NCBI GenBank assembly: GCA_032622095.1
Contig: CP136062.1
Location: 35,094,918 to 35,158,917, forward strand
Direction: 5' to 3'
DNA: 64,000 nt
Source of the DNA: Siphonodentalium dalli
Taxonomy: Eukaryota; Mollusca; Scaphopoda; Gadilida; Siphonodentaliidae
Made by a program: the position numbers and the translations under genes. The notes under the pieces are model-generated. The model saw only the letters and a program-made list of their open reading frames with translations, was not told the DNA's origin and did no database searches. Positions 24,993-35,673 of the stretch are shown here, piece after piece; position 1 is the stretch's first letter, and each line of letters starts with the position of its first letter.

Positions 24993-26570
24993 GTAAGTGG
25001 GGTAGTTATATCTATGATTTGATGGCACGGTTATGGCATAATTTGTTACTAAATTATTTTACCGATAGGTGTTGCTTTAATGCAACATGTCTTAACTGTT
25101 TTTTTTAATATCCAAATACATTTTATTTACGGTGTTAGAAATAGACCACTGTTGCCCAACAAAGCGAGGTGCTTATTTAATTAGCTCTGGGGAAATGTCA
25201 TAAGCCCGCTCAATTTTATTGGTGGGGAAAAGAACATACAGAGGGTAACCACACCAGGGCACGTATTAATTGCTGACTCCGGAAAGCAAGTGACCAATTT
25301 TCCCACATAAACGAATGGCATCATCTGCCATGTGTCACGCTTGTTGTGGGTCGCACCAGGTTCGTCACCGCGGGTTGCTATCGGACATAACGCGCCTTCC
25401 CAAATGAGTCACCATTGCAATTGGCTATGAAATAATGCAAACTGACCGCATGACTTCGCGTAACTTCAAACATCGATTCAGACCATAAATTTCCATTTCC
25501 CCATATTAACCAGACCATGCAAACTTCTGTTTCCGACTGTCGTCCGCGTTCTAACTCCAAATGAAATGGCACTGGTCAATAGTGTAACTTGAGCGTATGA
25601 AAGCGGAATTATATGGTTTCTAACCTCCTACTTTCGCCCGATTTGGGCGGTTCTATGATGGCTGTTTCTCATCTGACGTGTGTGTCAGGATAGAGGAGCT
25701 GGAGGATTTGTGTAAATGTTAGCCCAAACTACATTTCCAAGTAACGATGGTTTGTTGTTTATTTTGAGGAATCATACCACATCAGATGAATTGAGCCCAA
25801 ATATGTTAACAGTTGTCGTGTAAAACATTTGCAGTAGGTTAGCGTTATTTGTTATTTGCGGATGTCAGTTAACATGGGGAAAATAGACTACTACGTTTGA
25901 ACGGCATGTGCATTTGTCGTTTTTTAATTATAACAACATGATACTCAATAACAGAGACAGTCTCTGTCAAATACAGTCGCTCTATTTACGATACTAATTG
26001 GGGAACTTTCTAAATTAAATTACGCGTAAACCAGCGTAAAATGATACCTGCTGCAAATTATAGAAGGTGCCGGAATCGGCCTACTCGCCCCAGGGCTAAC
26101 TCGCCCCAGTCGACGTGTGCCAGCTCGGGACACACTATAAAATGTATACCGAGGCCGTGGCCGGCTCGGAATAAAAGGTGTATACGGGGTGTTATATGGC
26201 GTTTGATCCGTTGTTTCTCAATGAATATTATTGAAATTTGGTGTATATGTCCGGACTGGAACATGGAATACAATAACGTTTGAATTGTTTTTAAATTTAC
26301 AAATTTGTTGATTTTATTCAACGTTTTCGTTCTGAAGCACACTATACTCGTCATGTCGATATCTAGTATTACTTAGAAATTTCAGTTTTCCAGATTCATA
26401 ATCGCTCCATTGACTGTAACAGATGAAATTATCCCCCTCTTCGGATCGAGTGTCACTGAAACTTTATTTTGTTAGACTGCCTGTAGTCACTGATTATATG
26501 TGGAAATAATCTGTAATAAGATGTAGCACTGTTTTATTTTATATTTACATGTAGTGCTGTTTTTTATACA
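24993..26570. other. Lectin copy 1 intron, first part
   Basis: Contains the 25690-25820 block that recurs at 63540-63660 (shared GGATTTGTGTAAATGTTAGC, GTTTGTTGTTTATTT), i.e. the downstream resumption of the lectin duplication. No exon recognised. Confidence 0.5.
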
Positions 26571-26580
26571 ACAATTCCAC

Positions 26581-27758
26581 CAGGCTTCTCAACGGTACGC
26601 AGTACCGGTACCGCGTACTCGGGCCTTTTTTGCGGTAACGGTGCTGGTGTACAGACCCGCTGGTACTCGATACTGCATGTGGTTGCATATATGCACGTTC
26701 GTAGATCAGCAGGCTGTTTGGAAAAATACAGTAGTATCAAGTTTCGCTCTTTAAACTACACGCGATGCACATCGATCGTGATTGTATTCATGGCGTGAGA
26801 GGTCGGTCACGGAAGGGTGGTTCCTGGTTTTTATGTGTCTATTATAACTCTTCAATGGTTGACTTCCAATTCTTTGAAAGCACGGCCTTGTGATATTGTT
26901 TTAATCTTCAAAGATGATTTTGTGTTGGGAACTTGTGATTGCAACTTATGTTTTTGCCTTTATTTTTGCCCAGTTGTGGCAATTATACACTAAACCCAGT
27001 TACAATTTCTTATCATTTATTCACCAACGACCCCACCCACAGGTATGGCCCACACGTTTTGATTAATCACATACACACGCACCCGTTAACATGTCGTATC
27101 AGTTTGCATATATAAGGTAGATCATTTTGAATTTAAATGGGACCCATGGAACCGTCAGTTATATAATAAAATCGGGAACGAATATCCACGAACCTAGCAC
27201 AGTGTATATGTAATTTGCTGAATAGACATGATAGTTCATATTTGGTATAGGAACTCGTGGAGAGAAATTGTTGCCTAACTTGACTCATTATTGTTTAGAT
27301 TTAAAATGGTCGACCGCGCGACTTTGCAAATACATTTAATCTGATTGAATATTGTGAAGTGAAAACCACCGACGTGTGTCGCGTTACTTTCTATCAGTTT
27401 ATCACACACAGAAGAACAATAAGTTAAAACCACAAAACGTGTGCAACGAATAGTTCCATTTTGGTTGATTGAAGTGTTTATGTTGTCATTTGAGCATCAC
27501 TAAACTCTACGGGAAAGTTTGTTAGTATATTCCAAAATGGTATCTAATATCCCGAAATTTCTTTATTCTGATATCAAATTATCATTAGTTCATGTTAATA
27601 ATAGAGTTCGTGGCTTGTGATTTTCAGCACTGTATTACCTCCAGATATACCTAGAACTATAAAATGGCTTGCCAGTACCGGTAACGGAACCGCTGTACTA
27701 GCAAAGTATCGATACCGGTACCGGCATGTGTGGTACCGGCGGTACTTTGAGAAGCCCG
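26581..27758. mobile_element. hAT-like non-autonomous element
   Basis: 1178 bp with ends CAGGCTTCTCAA and TTGAGAAGCCCG (the C(A/G)GG..TTCTCAA style common in hAT elements). It is flanked by ATTCCAC at 26574-26580 and 27759-27765; the repeat is 8 bp (ATTCCACC) if the border is moved by one. Subterminal zones at both ends are rich in GGTACCGG/GTACCG iterations. There is no coding frame. It lies inside the lectin intron. Confidence 0.75.
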
Positions 27759-27884
27759 ATTCCACCTAGATCATCATGTGATCGACCATACATGGGGTGT
27801 GATGACCTGGTTGAATTAAGAGCGGTTTGATGGATCACTTATGTCTCCGAGCTAGATTATACTTATGCTATTTAACGGCATGTT

Positions 27885-29337
27885 TATAATATAGTTATTT
27901 TAAGTACCTTTATATACCAGTAGTGTCGATAACAATGCATATATATATATATATATATATATGTGTGTATATGTATATTGATTCAACGGATTCGGTGGTT
28001 TTGTTCATTAGTCTATCAAATTTGCGGGGAAAACATGGCCACCAGCATACACCCTGCAAATTTCAAATTTTAATCAATTGGCGCACCCTGCAGTCAGAAT
28101 TTATTGGAGAACTGTTTCTCATGTGGATATTTTGGGTCACCACTAGATGGGAGCCATATTTTTTTCCTCAAAATTTTCTTGTGAAAACTTCACTGCCAGC
28201 GGTGATCTTGAGTTTTACTATTTTTATGGCTAAATAATTTGGTTGATCCTACAGACGACATCCATTGTTCGATCGTCACCATATTCCACAATGATCTTCT
28301 GGATAACCAGGATGAGAGTAATCTATTTTTTTTCCGAATTTCGTTAAAAACATGACCACAGACAGCAATTTTGTATCTTACTCTTTGTATGACTGAATTC
28401 TGTAGCACCTCTACAGGCCACATCCCTCATCTGATAGTCACCAAACTTCATATTGATCTTCGGGGTGACCACTAGATGGGAGCTATCGAATGATTTGAAT
28501 TTCTTTGGAAAACATTGTCGCCAGCAGCCATCTTCTATTTTGCTTTTATATACATGTATATCTCTTCGTGCGGTAGTTCAACTTTCCACATTCCTGTCAA
28601 CATTTGAAATAACAATGAAAATTAACAAGCGTCCATAAATTAAATTGACCTATGATCCTATTATTCCTCACAATCACATGCACCCTTCAAAATTTTGTTT
28701 CGTCGTATCTAATGTTTATTGACCCCTATTGTAATATTGATATAGATACATTTGTCAAACATTTCTTTACAATGTACAGGTATACAGTTTGTAACTAAAT
28801 CTAGAAATATATAATACTAGCTGATGTACTCGACTTCGCTCGGGCTATTTAGGGATTTCTTTGTGATCGCCTTCATCTGGGCAGTACCCGGTATATACAG
28901 CATCTGGACAAACTATTTTTCAATTTGTCCAGAAACATGCCTATATCAGCACGTTCGATGACATGGTCGCACGTGAAATTGGACCCGTCCATATTGCTCC
29001 CGGGATCGAAGTAGTCCTACACACAAAGTTTAGTCGGATCGGTCAAGGTCCAGAAACATGCCTATGAGCGAGGTCAGGTTGACACGTTAAATACCAAATC
29101 CGAGTCGGATCGGACGAGCAGTGTTCGAGTCTATAACACACATACATACATGCATTCATACACACATACATACAGAAAGATATTCCAAAATGTATTATCG
29201 ATAGCTACAAGAATTCTATGATAAATAGTTCACGGGCGACATGATGCATGCATCTTAGTTTTCTTGTTAATTGTGTTTGCGAGACAATCAAGATACAAGG
29301 CTTGAGTAGGTGCGTTGTAGCCGGACAACAGTACTAT
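27885..29337 (-). repeat. Direct repeat 1 = LINE 3' region
   Basis: Ends at ACAACAGTACTAT on the ORF-proximal side. It contains an (AT)n run near 27937, a diverged tandem segment (CACCAAACTTCATATTGATC / GACGATCG...CACCATATTCC), the GGGCTATTTAGGGATTTCTT block and an (ACAT)n tract near 29140. It belongs to the same locus as 35584-37085. Confidence 0.9.
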
Positions 29338-29465
29338 CTTTAATATCTTTAATACCTCCTCTGTGGAGAGTCAGCTTATATACACTGTACACGTATAGAA
29401 AATACAATATATACACAATGATACATAACAACGAAAGCGGGATACATGTGAAAGAACGCACTGCA

Positions 29466-31479
29466 TTAGGAACGAGTGCCCCGCATAGCGTTGCACGCGT
29501 GCAGAAGGAACACAGCAGCGTCCACGATCAGTTCCCCGGAGTCACAATAAACATCTATCCATTCACACAGGGTAGTACTTCCCAGAAGTAGCGCCGTTAA
29601 GTTCAGACATGACAGGGATTGCAGACGATCGAAAGCCCGGATCCCGAATACGTCAATAATTCTCTCCAAGAAGATATCTCGTAGATGTATTAAAATACTT
29701 GCTTTGCATGAGAACAGCGCGTGTGTAATCTCATTGTCGTAAAATAAGCCACACTGAGCACAACACAGTCTATTTGGATATGTGGTTTTATTTAATAGAA
29801 GTACCAGATGACGCAGCTCTCTCGATCGGTGACGGTTGTGTGAAAGCAGAGACCATATTCGCCAGGAAGACAGCGGATCGGCGTGGCACTTCAGAAATAA
29901 AGATAGATAAGTGTCAGTTGAAACAGAGTTCAACCACTCCAGTCTGTAGTGAGTTGCAACGGAAGCTTTCACGAGTTTTTTCCATTCCATTTTACGAGGA
30001 AAGAAACCAGTATCCATGTATTCCAAGAGAACATTGAGAAGGTCGTACTGGCGGAGCAAGGGCATGCCATCTGCGACGAACCCAGATGATTGGCGATTGA
30101 AGAATACATATTGGTGCAATTTTAGCAAGAATAGGTGCAGAGGAATCTGATGGCCCTGTGGAAGATGAACAAGCTTCTCAACGAATAAACGTTTTTTCAC
30201 GTGTAGTTCTCTTGACACAGGCATAATGCCGAGAAGACTTAGAGAAACATTTGATCTGGATCGAATTGGTAGAGACTGACAGTTCTTTATACATGAACGG
30301 AAAGACTTCTCAATAGTTTGTATGGCGGACTGATTGTCAAGTGGGAAAAGTTCTGCACCATATAGAGCTCTTGGTAACACAATTGATTTGAAGAGCTTAA
30401 TCATCGTTGTGGGTGTGCAAGCCTGTAATTTCTGCTTCCCTGATAAGGAAAAATATGACCGGCGCATTTTTTGTGACATGAGTTCTGCTCGTTTTGTCGC
30501 CGTTTTGAATTTGGTTTGCACGATACCGAGGTGGGTGCATTCCATTACCTCGTGGATAGGCGTCTCACCGAGAGACCACGCTATATTAGAACGGTCGTGT
30601 TTCTGGGTGGACTCGTTGAATACAACGGTTTGGCTCTTTGTAGAAGATAACGCGAATCTCCATTTCGCGCTGTAAGCAGAGCATTTAGACATCATCGAGT
30701 CCAGCCCACTCTTTGTTAACGATAGTAACGCTATATCATCAGCTGTTGTGGGAGCAGCACACGAAATTCCGTGCACTTTCAAGCCATCGGTTGTTAATGA
30801 GAGGTCTTTGATTAGGTCATTTATATACACTAAATAGAAAAACGGCGAGCACACGGCTCCTTGTCGCGTTCCTTGACATATCTTCAGTGGTTTCGAGATG
30901 AATCCGTTAGATATAACACGGCTGTGGCAATCCGTATGCATGCTGTGTATTATCCGAAGCATTTTGTCTTCGATATCAAGGTTATGTAATTTCAATAAAA
31001 GACCAGAGTGCCATACCTTGTCAAAGGCTTTATGTGAGTCTAAGAAGCATACATATGCGCGAGAACTATTATCCTTAGCGTATGCAACAGATTCATGTAG
31101 AATAAAGGAAGTCATCTCACAGCTGATCCCTTTCTGAAATCCATTCTGTAGCGAGTGTGGGAATCCAGAAATAAATGGTGAGTTGATTATTCTGTTTAGG
31201 AGGACGCTCTCATAAACTTTATATATCACAGGTAGCAATGTTATTGCGCGGTAGCTATCGGGCTGCTCTTTGGGTTTGGGTTCTCCTTTGTAGATTGGAA
31301 TGATGAGACCAAGTTTGAGTTTATGTGGAATATATGCCATATCAAACATGCTATTGTAGAACAAGCAGAGAATTCGCAGGAAAGATTTATTGCAGAAAAT
31401 AAGGTGCTCGTTCACTATACCGTCGGCTCCGCCCGCTCTACCCCTTTTAAGTGAGCGAACAGCTGCTCGTCATATAAAT
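29466..31479 (-). CDS. LINE ORF2, reverse transcriptase part
   Basis: The Met-initiated frame gives 649 residues from 31415. The same frame is open upstream to a TGA near 31480 and includes SLKRGRAGGADGIVNEH, the usual entry to a LINE reverse transcriptase. It is therefore not an independent protein but the second half of ORF2. Visible RT landmarks: LGLIIPIYKGEPKPKEQPDS, FLDSHKAFDKVWH, CQGTRQGAVCSPFFYLVYIN, and the catalytic TADDIALLS (threonine in place of the usual Y/F before ADD). The C-terminal part has a CCHC-like CAQCGLFYDNEITHALFSC. It makes cDNA at the nicked target. The frame is intact over its length apart from the break at its N-terminal side. Confidence 0.9.
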
Positions 31480-32934
31480 AGGTTCAGGTGGCACGTGGTT
31501 GTCCCTGGGGTTTGAAAGCATTTGTTCGACAGTTCTCTCGACTTCTGTTTCGAATTTGGTGTCAACGTGCTCACTGCGAGAATAAAGGTTTTCAAAATAG
31601 TCTCTCCATCCGGATACTATATTACAAGGATCGCGCACAATAGTGTCATGGAATTTCATTGCTGAGGTTAGAAGTGACGATTTCTTGTCGGATTGGTTCA
31701 AGAGTTTCCAGAAAGAAGTTTGATCGCATGTGGCGAATCGCTCAAGTTCATCATATATATGTTGTTGGCGTTGTTCGGCTGCTAACCGTATCCCTCTTCG
31801 GAGCTGACGCTTTGATTGCCTGTAGGCCACATACGTAGGTGATAATGCTGTGTGATTTTTACCGGAATTAATCCATGAGATTCTCTTTGACTTCACATCA
31901 TTGTGTAGAACTGTCAGGGAAGGGCTCCAATAAGGCTTTAATTTTGAACGAAGTTTGCGAAATCCTGAGGGAAATTCGGATGCCTTTAGTAATGCTAACA
32001 CAATGCGGTCGTATGTTAGATCGATCAATGTTTTGCACATGCGTGTGGTCTGAAGAAATTCAAAGTCGCCACAACAAGCATCTAGGTGAGAATTGTACAT
32101 GGATTCGTCAAGTGCTTTCCAGTTGAACACTGGCTTATTCAGTGGCATTGGGTTTTCGAGTGAACCAATTGAGCTTGGAATGATGCACGAACAGGCGACT
32201 GGCACATGACATGATGTATTTGAGGCGTCGTCGTCGAAGACTGTGCACGATGCGAACATGTCAGATATAATTGAAGGCACAAGTATGTGGTCAATGACAG
32301 TTGGATTGGCCACAGTAGCGAATGGAATGAACGTTGGTTTGTCTCTGGTCAAGCTGGAAGATGCACAAAGAGACACGTAATTCAAGTCGTCCAGGAAATG
32401 TTTGAATAACACAACACGGTCAGCATGTCTCTGTGGGCAAGTTAGTCGTCGGGAATCACTTAGATGGACGTTCAAATCTCCCATCACTATCACGTGACCG
32501 AACTCAGAGAATTTGGCGGTACAACTGTCCAGTGAAGTCAGACATTCGCCAAAGTAATCATCGCCGTGGTTTGTGCTGGGAAGGTAAGCCTGTATTAGGA
32601 TGAGATATGTGTCTCCAATTTTTAGCTGCACAGCGATAGTTCTTGCATTATCAGTTTCCAGCACGGAGCACGAACCTGCGAGTTTTCGCCTGATTAGGAA
32701 GGCAACTCCATCGCGGGTAAAAGATATTCCTGAAGAAGTAGTTATTTTTCTCCCGGGTTTCGCGATTGACACGTAATTGTTTGTAAGAGAGTCTAAGAAT
32801 GACAGAGATTCTTCGTCCAACCAATGTTCTGATAGACCGAGCACGTCATAACAGTTAGTTTTTAGCAGTTCACCGAGATAAAGGGATGACGATTTTGCCC
32901 CAGTGGCGTTCCATGTAAGAAGTTGAAAGTTCAT
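31447..32934 (-). CDS. LINE ORF2, APE-type endonuclease part
   Basis: 495 residues of an exonuclease-endonuclease-phosphatase domain plus linker. Key motifs: LLTWNATG near the N-terminus (Asn), VLGLSEHWLD (catalytic Glu), VIVMGDLNVHLS (Asp/Asn), TVIDHILVP (Asp-His), and CHVPVACS where SDH is usual (His kept, SD changed). It nicks the target to prime reverse transcription. Its start codon overlaps the ORF1 stop as ATGA. Its 3' end leaves the RT frame by one base: the protein ends SSCSLT, whereas a +1 shift gives AAVRSLKRG and the RT. The two were almost certainly one ORF2. Confidence 0.9.
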   Translation of the reverse strand: MNFQLLTWNATGAKSSSLYLGELLKTNCYDVLGLSEHWLDEESLSFLDSLTNNYVSIAKPGRKITTSSGISFTRDGVAFLIRRKLAGSCSVLETDNARTIAVQLKIGDTYLILIQAYLPSTNHGDDYFGECLTSLDSCTAKFSEFGHVIVMGDLNVHLSDSRRLTCPQRHADRVVLFKHFLDDLNYVSLCASSSLTRDKPTFIPFATVANPTVIDHILVPSIISDMFASCTVFDDDASNTSCHVPVACSCIIPSSIGSLENPMPLNKPVFNWKALDESMYNSHLDACCGDFEFLQTTRMCKTLIDLTYDRIVLALLKASEFPSGFRKLRSKLKPYWSPSLTVLHNDVKSKRISWINSGKNHTALSPTYVAYRQSKRQLRRGIRLAAEQRQQHIYDELERFATCDQTSFWKLLNQSDKKSSLLTSAMKFHDTIVRDPCNIVSGWRDYFENLYSRSEHVDTKFETEVERTVEQMLSNPRDNHVPPEPIYMTSSCSLT

Positions 32935-34544
32935 AGTTCGAAGATAATTGTAGCACTCGTCACACTATGGAAGACTGCATTAGCGTTGGTAGTTAAATTC
33001 TGAATCAGAATTTGGACCATTTCTTGGCATTGTGTGGCGAGGGGGTCTGAGCGCCACAGGCGACACACTACTCCTCGAGGCAGGAATTTACGTTCGCTAA
33101 GAAGACCACTTTCCTCCGCTGGCAGTATCAGTTGCGCAGACTGGGTTCCTTTGATACTGCTTTTCATCATTTTGATGAAAATTGGATTAAGTCCTCTATT
33201 TATCAGAAAATCGGCGATGTTGTCAGCGTTAGTATGTGGTCCAATGCGACTAAGAAAATGTTTCTGTGTTCTCCTTCTACGAGGTACTCCAATGAAACCA
33301 GCATCATCATAGTCATGGACTGGGCGCTTGTCTTCACTTTGTTTGGACGCAGGTCCAGAATGAGCACCTGTCTCGGTGCGGTTAGACGAGCTCAGCATGC
33401 TAGGTGAGAGAACTACAGTTACACTGTTAATGCTATCCTGTGAATCACTTGAGCTAGAATTACTCGAAGGATTACGAGTGTCATGATTTGGTGAGTTTTC
33501 AGATGATACACGTAGTGTCGTTGTGTTTGCAGGAGGACACGTTGCATTTTGAATGTCGCCGGTTATGTTGACGTCATCTTTGAATTGCAGATCATCAGAA
33601 GATTTCAAATGTGTCGACTGCGAACCACCTGTATCACTGACAGGAGTTGACGTTATGTGTTTTCTCTCACTGCGTTGGGATACCCGATGTGACTCAGAGT
33701 TATGATGAGTAGCACCAACCGATACAAGAGAACCATTGAGAGTGGGTTCGAATTGTTCCTTTACGAATAAGCACATATCATCGTATTTTATTGTCATGTT
33801 GGTGGCAAACAGTTCAAACATAGTGCTGAGATGTCTCTCTCTGCTGTCGGCATGATCTTTCGACGATTCGTTCAACTCAGCGCATTTCTTAGACACGGAG
33901 TGAATTTTCGACTTGAAGGCATCTGATTTCACGGACGTTTTTGTTGCAGATTTCAACTTTTGGGGAAGATCCTTGACGAGTATTTCGTGAGATTCCTTGT
34001 TGCTAATGATGTCACCTTTCATGAGCTTCAGTTGGCTTTTTAACGATTCGATGCCGAGGCACTTTTCATCCCGTGGCCGGTCAACAGCCATACTCAAATC
34101 GGTGTGTTGATCGATGAGTTCACTTAGCGACACTGATGTTGACAAACAAGCAGCAGATATTTTCTTGAAAGGTTCTCTCACGTTAGAAATTATCTGGGAT
34201 ATCTCTTCCTGCTTTCTCTCAACAGTCTTAACATTGGATTCCAGGGAACACACACGTTTCTCAAATGAATCTTTGTCTGCCAAGATGTTAGACTTCATCA
34301 TCGTGAGCTCGGCAAGTACGCTTCTAAGCTGGTCCTGGATGCAAGAGACGTTGCAAGGACAAGAACAGTTACCAACACTTGCATTGTTAGATGTAGAGTT
34401 TATATCCGAGGTTTGCACTTGTCGGACAATGCAATCACGAACATCGTCAAACGGCTCACCGTGTAGTAGTTGCACAAATTGGAATATGTCTCTTGACAGT
34501 TTATGTTCAATGGGCATGCCTGTCCCGCGCTTTCTTTGCTTCAA
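32931..34544 (-). CDS. LINE ORF1 protein
   Basis: 537 residues, intact. N-terminal third: a cysteine cluster CSCPCNVSC then a heptad-rich stretch (IQDQLRSVLAELTMMKSNIL to about residue 130) likely to form a trimeric coiled coil. The middle is long, Ser/Thr-rich and polar. The C-terminal ~110 residues follow a basic RRRRTQKHF and read as a compact RNA-binding-like domain (FLSRIGPHTNADNIADFL ... LPRGVVCRLWR), like that in ORF1 of other aquatic-invertebrate LINEs. It probably binds the element RNA. The ATGA overlap with the next ORF suggests termination-reinitiation. Confidence 0.8.
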   Translation of the reverse strand: MKQRKRGTGMPIEHKLSRDIFQFVQLLHGEPFDDVRDCIVRQVQTSDINSTSNNASVGNCSCPCNVSCIQDQLRSVLAELTMMKSNILADKDSFEKRVCSLESNVKTVERKQEEISQIISNVREPFKKISAACLSTSVSLSELIDQHTDLSMAVDRPRDEKCLGIESLKSQLKLMKGDIISNKESHEILVKDLPQKLKSATKTSVKSDAFKSKIHSVSKKCAELNESSKDHADSRERHLSTMFELFATNMTIKYDDMCLFVKEQFEPTLNGSLVSVGATHHNSESHRVSQRSERKHITSTPVSDTGGSQSTHLKSSDDLQFKDDVNITGDIQNATCPPANTTTLRVSSENSPNHDTRNPSSNSSSSDSQDSINSVTVVLSPSMLSSSNRTETGAHSGPASKQSEDKRPVHDYDDAGFIGVPRRRRTQKHFLSRIGPHTNADNIADFLINRGLNPIFIKMMKSSIKGTQSAQLILPAEESGLLSERKFLPRGVVCRLWRSDPLATQCQEMVQILIQNLTTNANAVFHSVTSATIIFEL

Positions 34545-34593
34545 TTTGTAGCCTTGGAGTTCACTAATTTGCCTGGATGCATGAGTGAATATA

Positions 34594-34977
34594 TCATCTC
34601 TTTATCAACAAAAGTTTGGATGTGTCCTTCACTTGAAACAGTAGTGCCGATATGAAGCGGTCTTTCGGCAATATCGCAAGCGATGTCCAATTGTACGGAC
34701 CATCTCCAGAAAACTGAGCGAAGGGGTCCGACACAGTTTCTTTAATCGGGTTTACGGTAGAACGATCATCTGAGTATGTTGGTGAAGGTGAATATTCGAC
34801 CATTTTCGATCCCAACTGAATGAAAGTAGCTTGACTATCGTCTTGGTTGATAGGGTTACATGCATTATGCCGGACCCGATAACTGCATCCAACAGCATCA
34901 TAAACTGACCCGGCTTCCATTGTATAATACAACGGGCTTATCGTTTTGTTGGTGGTGTCGATTGAGATGACCGACAT
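34594..34977 (-). CDS. Small unrecognised ORF in the LINE 5' leader
   Basis: 127 codons ending 49 bp before the ORF1 start, same strand. The composition is non-repetitive (MSVISIDTTNKTISPLYYTM ... FISALLFQVKDTSKLLL), with one Cys near position 31 and another at about 39. I recognise no domain. It could be a short upstream ORF of the element, or host sequence carried along. Chance is possible at this length. Confidence 0.35.
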   Translation of the reverse strand: MSVISIDTTNKTISPLYYTMEAGSVYDAVGCSYRVRHNACNPINQDDSQATFIQLGSKMVEYSPSPTYSDDRSTVNPIKETVSDPFAQFSGDGPYNWTSLAILPKDRFISALLFQVKDTSKLLLIKR

Positions 34978-35583
34978 TTACACAGCGTGTCTGATTACGC
35001 AGACCAGAGACAATGTTGATTAGGCTAAACAAAGCTAAGTTATTTGGTTCTCTGAAACGGCGACCGCATGACACCGAGTGGGTATTGTTGAACTGAGTAT
35101 GTTTACAGCTGTATGTAGTCGGACCTTATTCCGAAATCAGCAAGACCAGTCAGAATGCAGGGAACACTGGTAAAGTCATTCAATTTGCTGAGTGGCTCCA
35201 TAAGGTTGTTGATCACACCTTTCTGGTCAACAATGAGACTGCAGTCGCAGGACTGATTAGTCGGAGAAATAACTGTGGCTAACACATTCCATTGTGTTAA
35301 TCAGGACGGCTTGGAGATTGTTTATCACACCTCTGCAGTGACTAATTAGCTGGACACATACCCAATAGCCAATTGATTTGCATGAGTGGGCAAACTGTAC
35401 GCAGGCCGTAAATGGCGGCGTAAACAAACGAATATTGAGTCTCGATGTGTGTGAAGAATGAACAAATGTTGTGTTGAAAACTCACATTTGGCAAAGAATG
35501 TTCAGAATAACGTCCTGATAGTCCTTAGCACGATTAGAATCGACATCTGTGAGCCAATATATGGTTTATTGTGTGTATACTAG
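34978..35583 (-). other. LINE 5' untranslated leader
   Basis: Lies between the small ORF and the second direct repeat. It contains a partial duplication of a TTATCACACCT...CTGATTAGT-type block near 35208 and 35318. A 60-codon frame at 35103-35285 is probably chance. Any internal promoter would be expected here; none could be pinpointed. Confidence 0.4.
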
Positions 35584-35634
35584 TATAATATAGTTAATTT
35601 AAGTACCTTTATATACCAGTAGTGTGGATAACAA

Positions 35635-35673
<39 letters not shown>

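Noticed and set aside
30334-34551. Several plus-strand frames of 80-145 codons at 30.3-34.5 kb
   Set aside because: They are antisense shadows of the intact LINE ORFs on the minus strand.
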